Assembly (NCBI GenBank): GCA_007125415.1
Contig: SLDH01000185.1
Coordinates: 1-6,434, forward strand
Direction: 5' to 3'
DNA from: Roseovarius sp.
GTDB taxonomy: Bacteria > Pseudomonadota > Alphaproteobacteria > Rhodobacterales > Rhodobacteraceae
Length of the DNA: 6,434 nucleotides
Positions 6,026 through 6,434 of this stretch are shown here, in pieces; positions within the stretch are counted from its first letter, which is position 1; the number at the start of each line of letters is the position of its first letter. The notes beneath the pieces are model-generated. The model was not told the origin of the DNA. It saw nothing but the letters and a program-made list of their open reading frames with translations, and made no database searches. The position numbers and the translations under genes were made by a program.

Positions 6026-6434
6026 CTATGCCGAAAGTTCGGCGCGGTTGAGGGCGCAATGGCTCCAGAGCGCGTCCATTGCATCGATCAACTGGTCCAT
6101 CTCGCGCGGTCCATGCACCGGTGACGGCGTGAACCGCAGCCGCTCCGTGCCGCGCGGCACGGTCGGGTAGTTGATCGGCTGCACGTAAATGCCATAGCCT
6201 TCCAGCAGCATGTCAGAGAGCTTCTTGGTATGGACCGGATCGCCCACGATCACCGGCACGATATGGCTGCCATGATCGATGATCGGCAGGCCCATGGCCT
6301 TGAGCCGCGTCTTGAGAATCCGAGCCTGCGTCTGATGCTGCGCGCGCAGGTCAGGTGCGCGCTTGAGAAACGCGACCGAAGCTGCCGCGCCCGCCGCGAC
6401 GGCTGGCGGCAGGGAAGTCGTGAAGATGAAGCCG
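6026..6434 (-). CDS. hemA: 5-aminolevulinate synthase, C-terminal part (truncated by window edge)
   Basis: ALA synthase is the PLP enzyme that condenses glycine with succinyl-CoA to 5-aminolevulinate, the first step of haem, bacteriochlorophyll and cobalamin synthesis in alphaproteobacteria. The frame is open to the right edge, and 135 C-terminal residues are visible out of about 400 in the family. They start with GFIFTTSLPPA, the segment soon after the PLP-lysine region, and include SHIVPVIVGDP (56-66) and YVQPINYPTVPRGTERLR (83-100) followed by FTPSP. The arginine in RLRFTPSP (R100 here) is the one that anchors the substrate carboxylate. The catalytic lysine and N-terminal CoA-binding parts are off the window. 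The internal Met at 6295 is not the start. The motifs separate it from the sister enzymes KBL and BioF. It converges with the hydrolase gene across a hairpin. Its promoter is outside the window, so nothing can be said about oxygen regulation. Confidence 0.95.
   Translation of the reverse strand, partial: GFIFTTSLPPAVAAGAAASVAFLKRAPDLRAQHQTQARILKTRLKAMGLPIIDHGSHIVPVIVGDPVHTKKLSDMLLEGYGIYVQPINYPTVPRGTERLRFTPSPVHGPREMDQLIDAMDALWSHCALNRAELSA

Overview
This window reads as ordinary chromosome from an alphaproteobacterium, most likely of the Rhodobacterales. The evidence is GC-rich codon usage, a glycine-dependent (C4 pathway) 5-aminolevulinate synthase, an Apt protein of alphaproteobacterial type, and short intergenic spacers with G+C hairpins and no long T-tracts. 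The taxonomic call is an inference from protein character, not a search result. Every large reading frame on the coding strand is accounted for, and I see no insertion sequence, phage gene, CRISPR array, rRNA or tRNA.

Layout, left to right. (1) 1-543, + strand: the C-terminal fifth of an AcnA-type aconitase, cut by the left edge, followed by a hairpin-rich spacer. (2) 672-2185, + strand: mtnP then apt, 98 bp apart, a two-step adenine salvage pair. MtnP cleaves methylthioadenosine to adenine and methylthioribose-1-phosphate, and Apt turns the adenine into AMP. (3) 2186-2370: a convergent spacer with nested palindromes. (4) 2371-3384, - strand: an NAD-dependent sugar-nucleotide epimerase closest to UDP-glucuronate 4-epimerases, with no polysaccharide genes beside it. 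(5) 3385-3513: a divergent promoter region with a TetR-type palindrome just before the next gene. (6) 3514-4851, + strand: a flavin amine oxidase with a twin-arginine signal peptide. (7) 4852-5140: a spacer with a 51-nt imperfect hairpin and a good sigma-70-like promoter for the next gene. (8) 5141-5974, + strand: an exported SGNH/GDSL-like hydrolase of unknown substrate. (9) 6026-6434, - strand: the C-terminal third of hemA, convergent with the hydrolase across a 7-bp perfect hairpin.

Only mtnP and apt form a clear functional unit. The others look like single-gene transcription units: the epimerase and oxidase diverge, and apt/epimerase and hydrolase/hemA converge. Core metabolism (aconitase, adenine salvage, haem) is interleaved with two predicted exported enzymes. 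I did not find a convincing novel multi-gene system. The items most worth a second look are the operator-like palindrome, the 51-nt hairpin, the structured apt/epimerase spacer, and the exported hydrolase with an altered active-site block.
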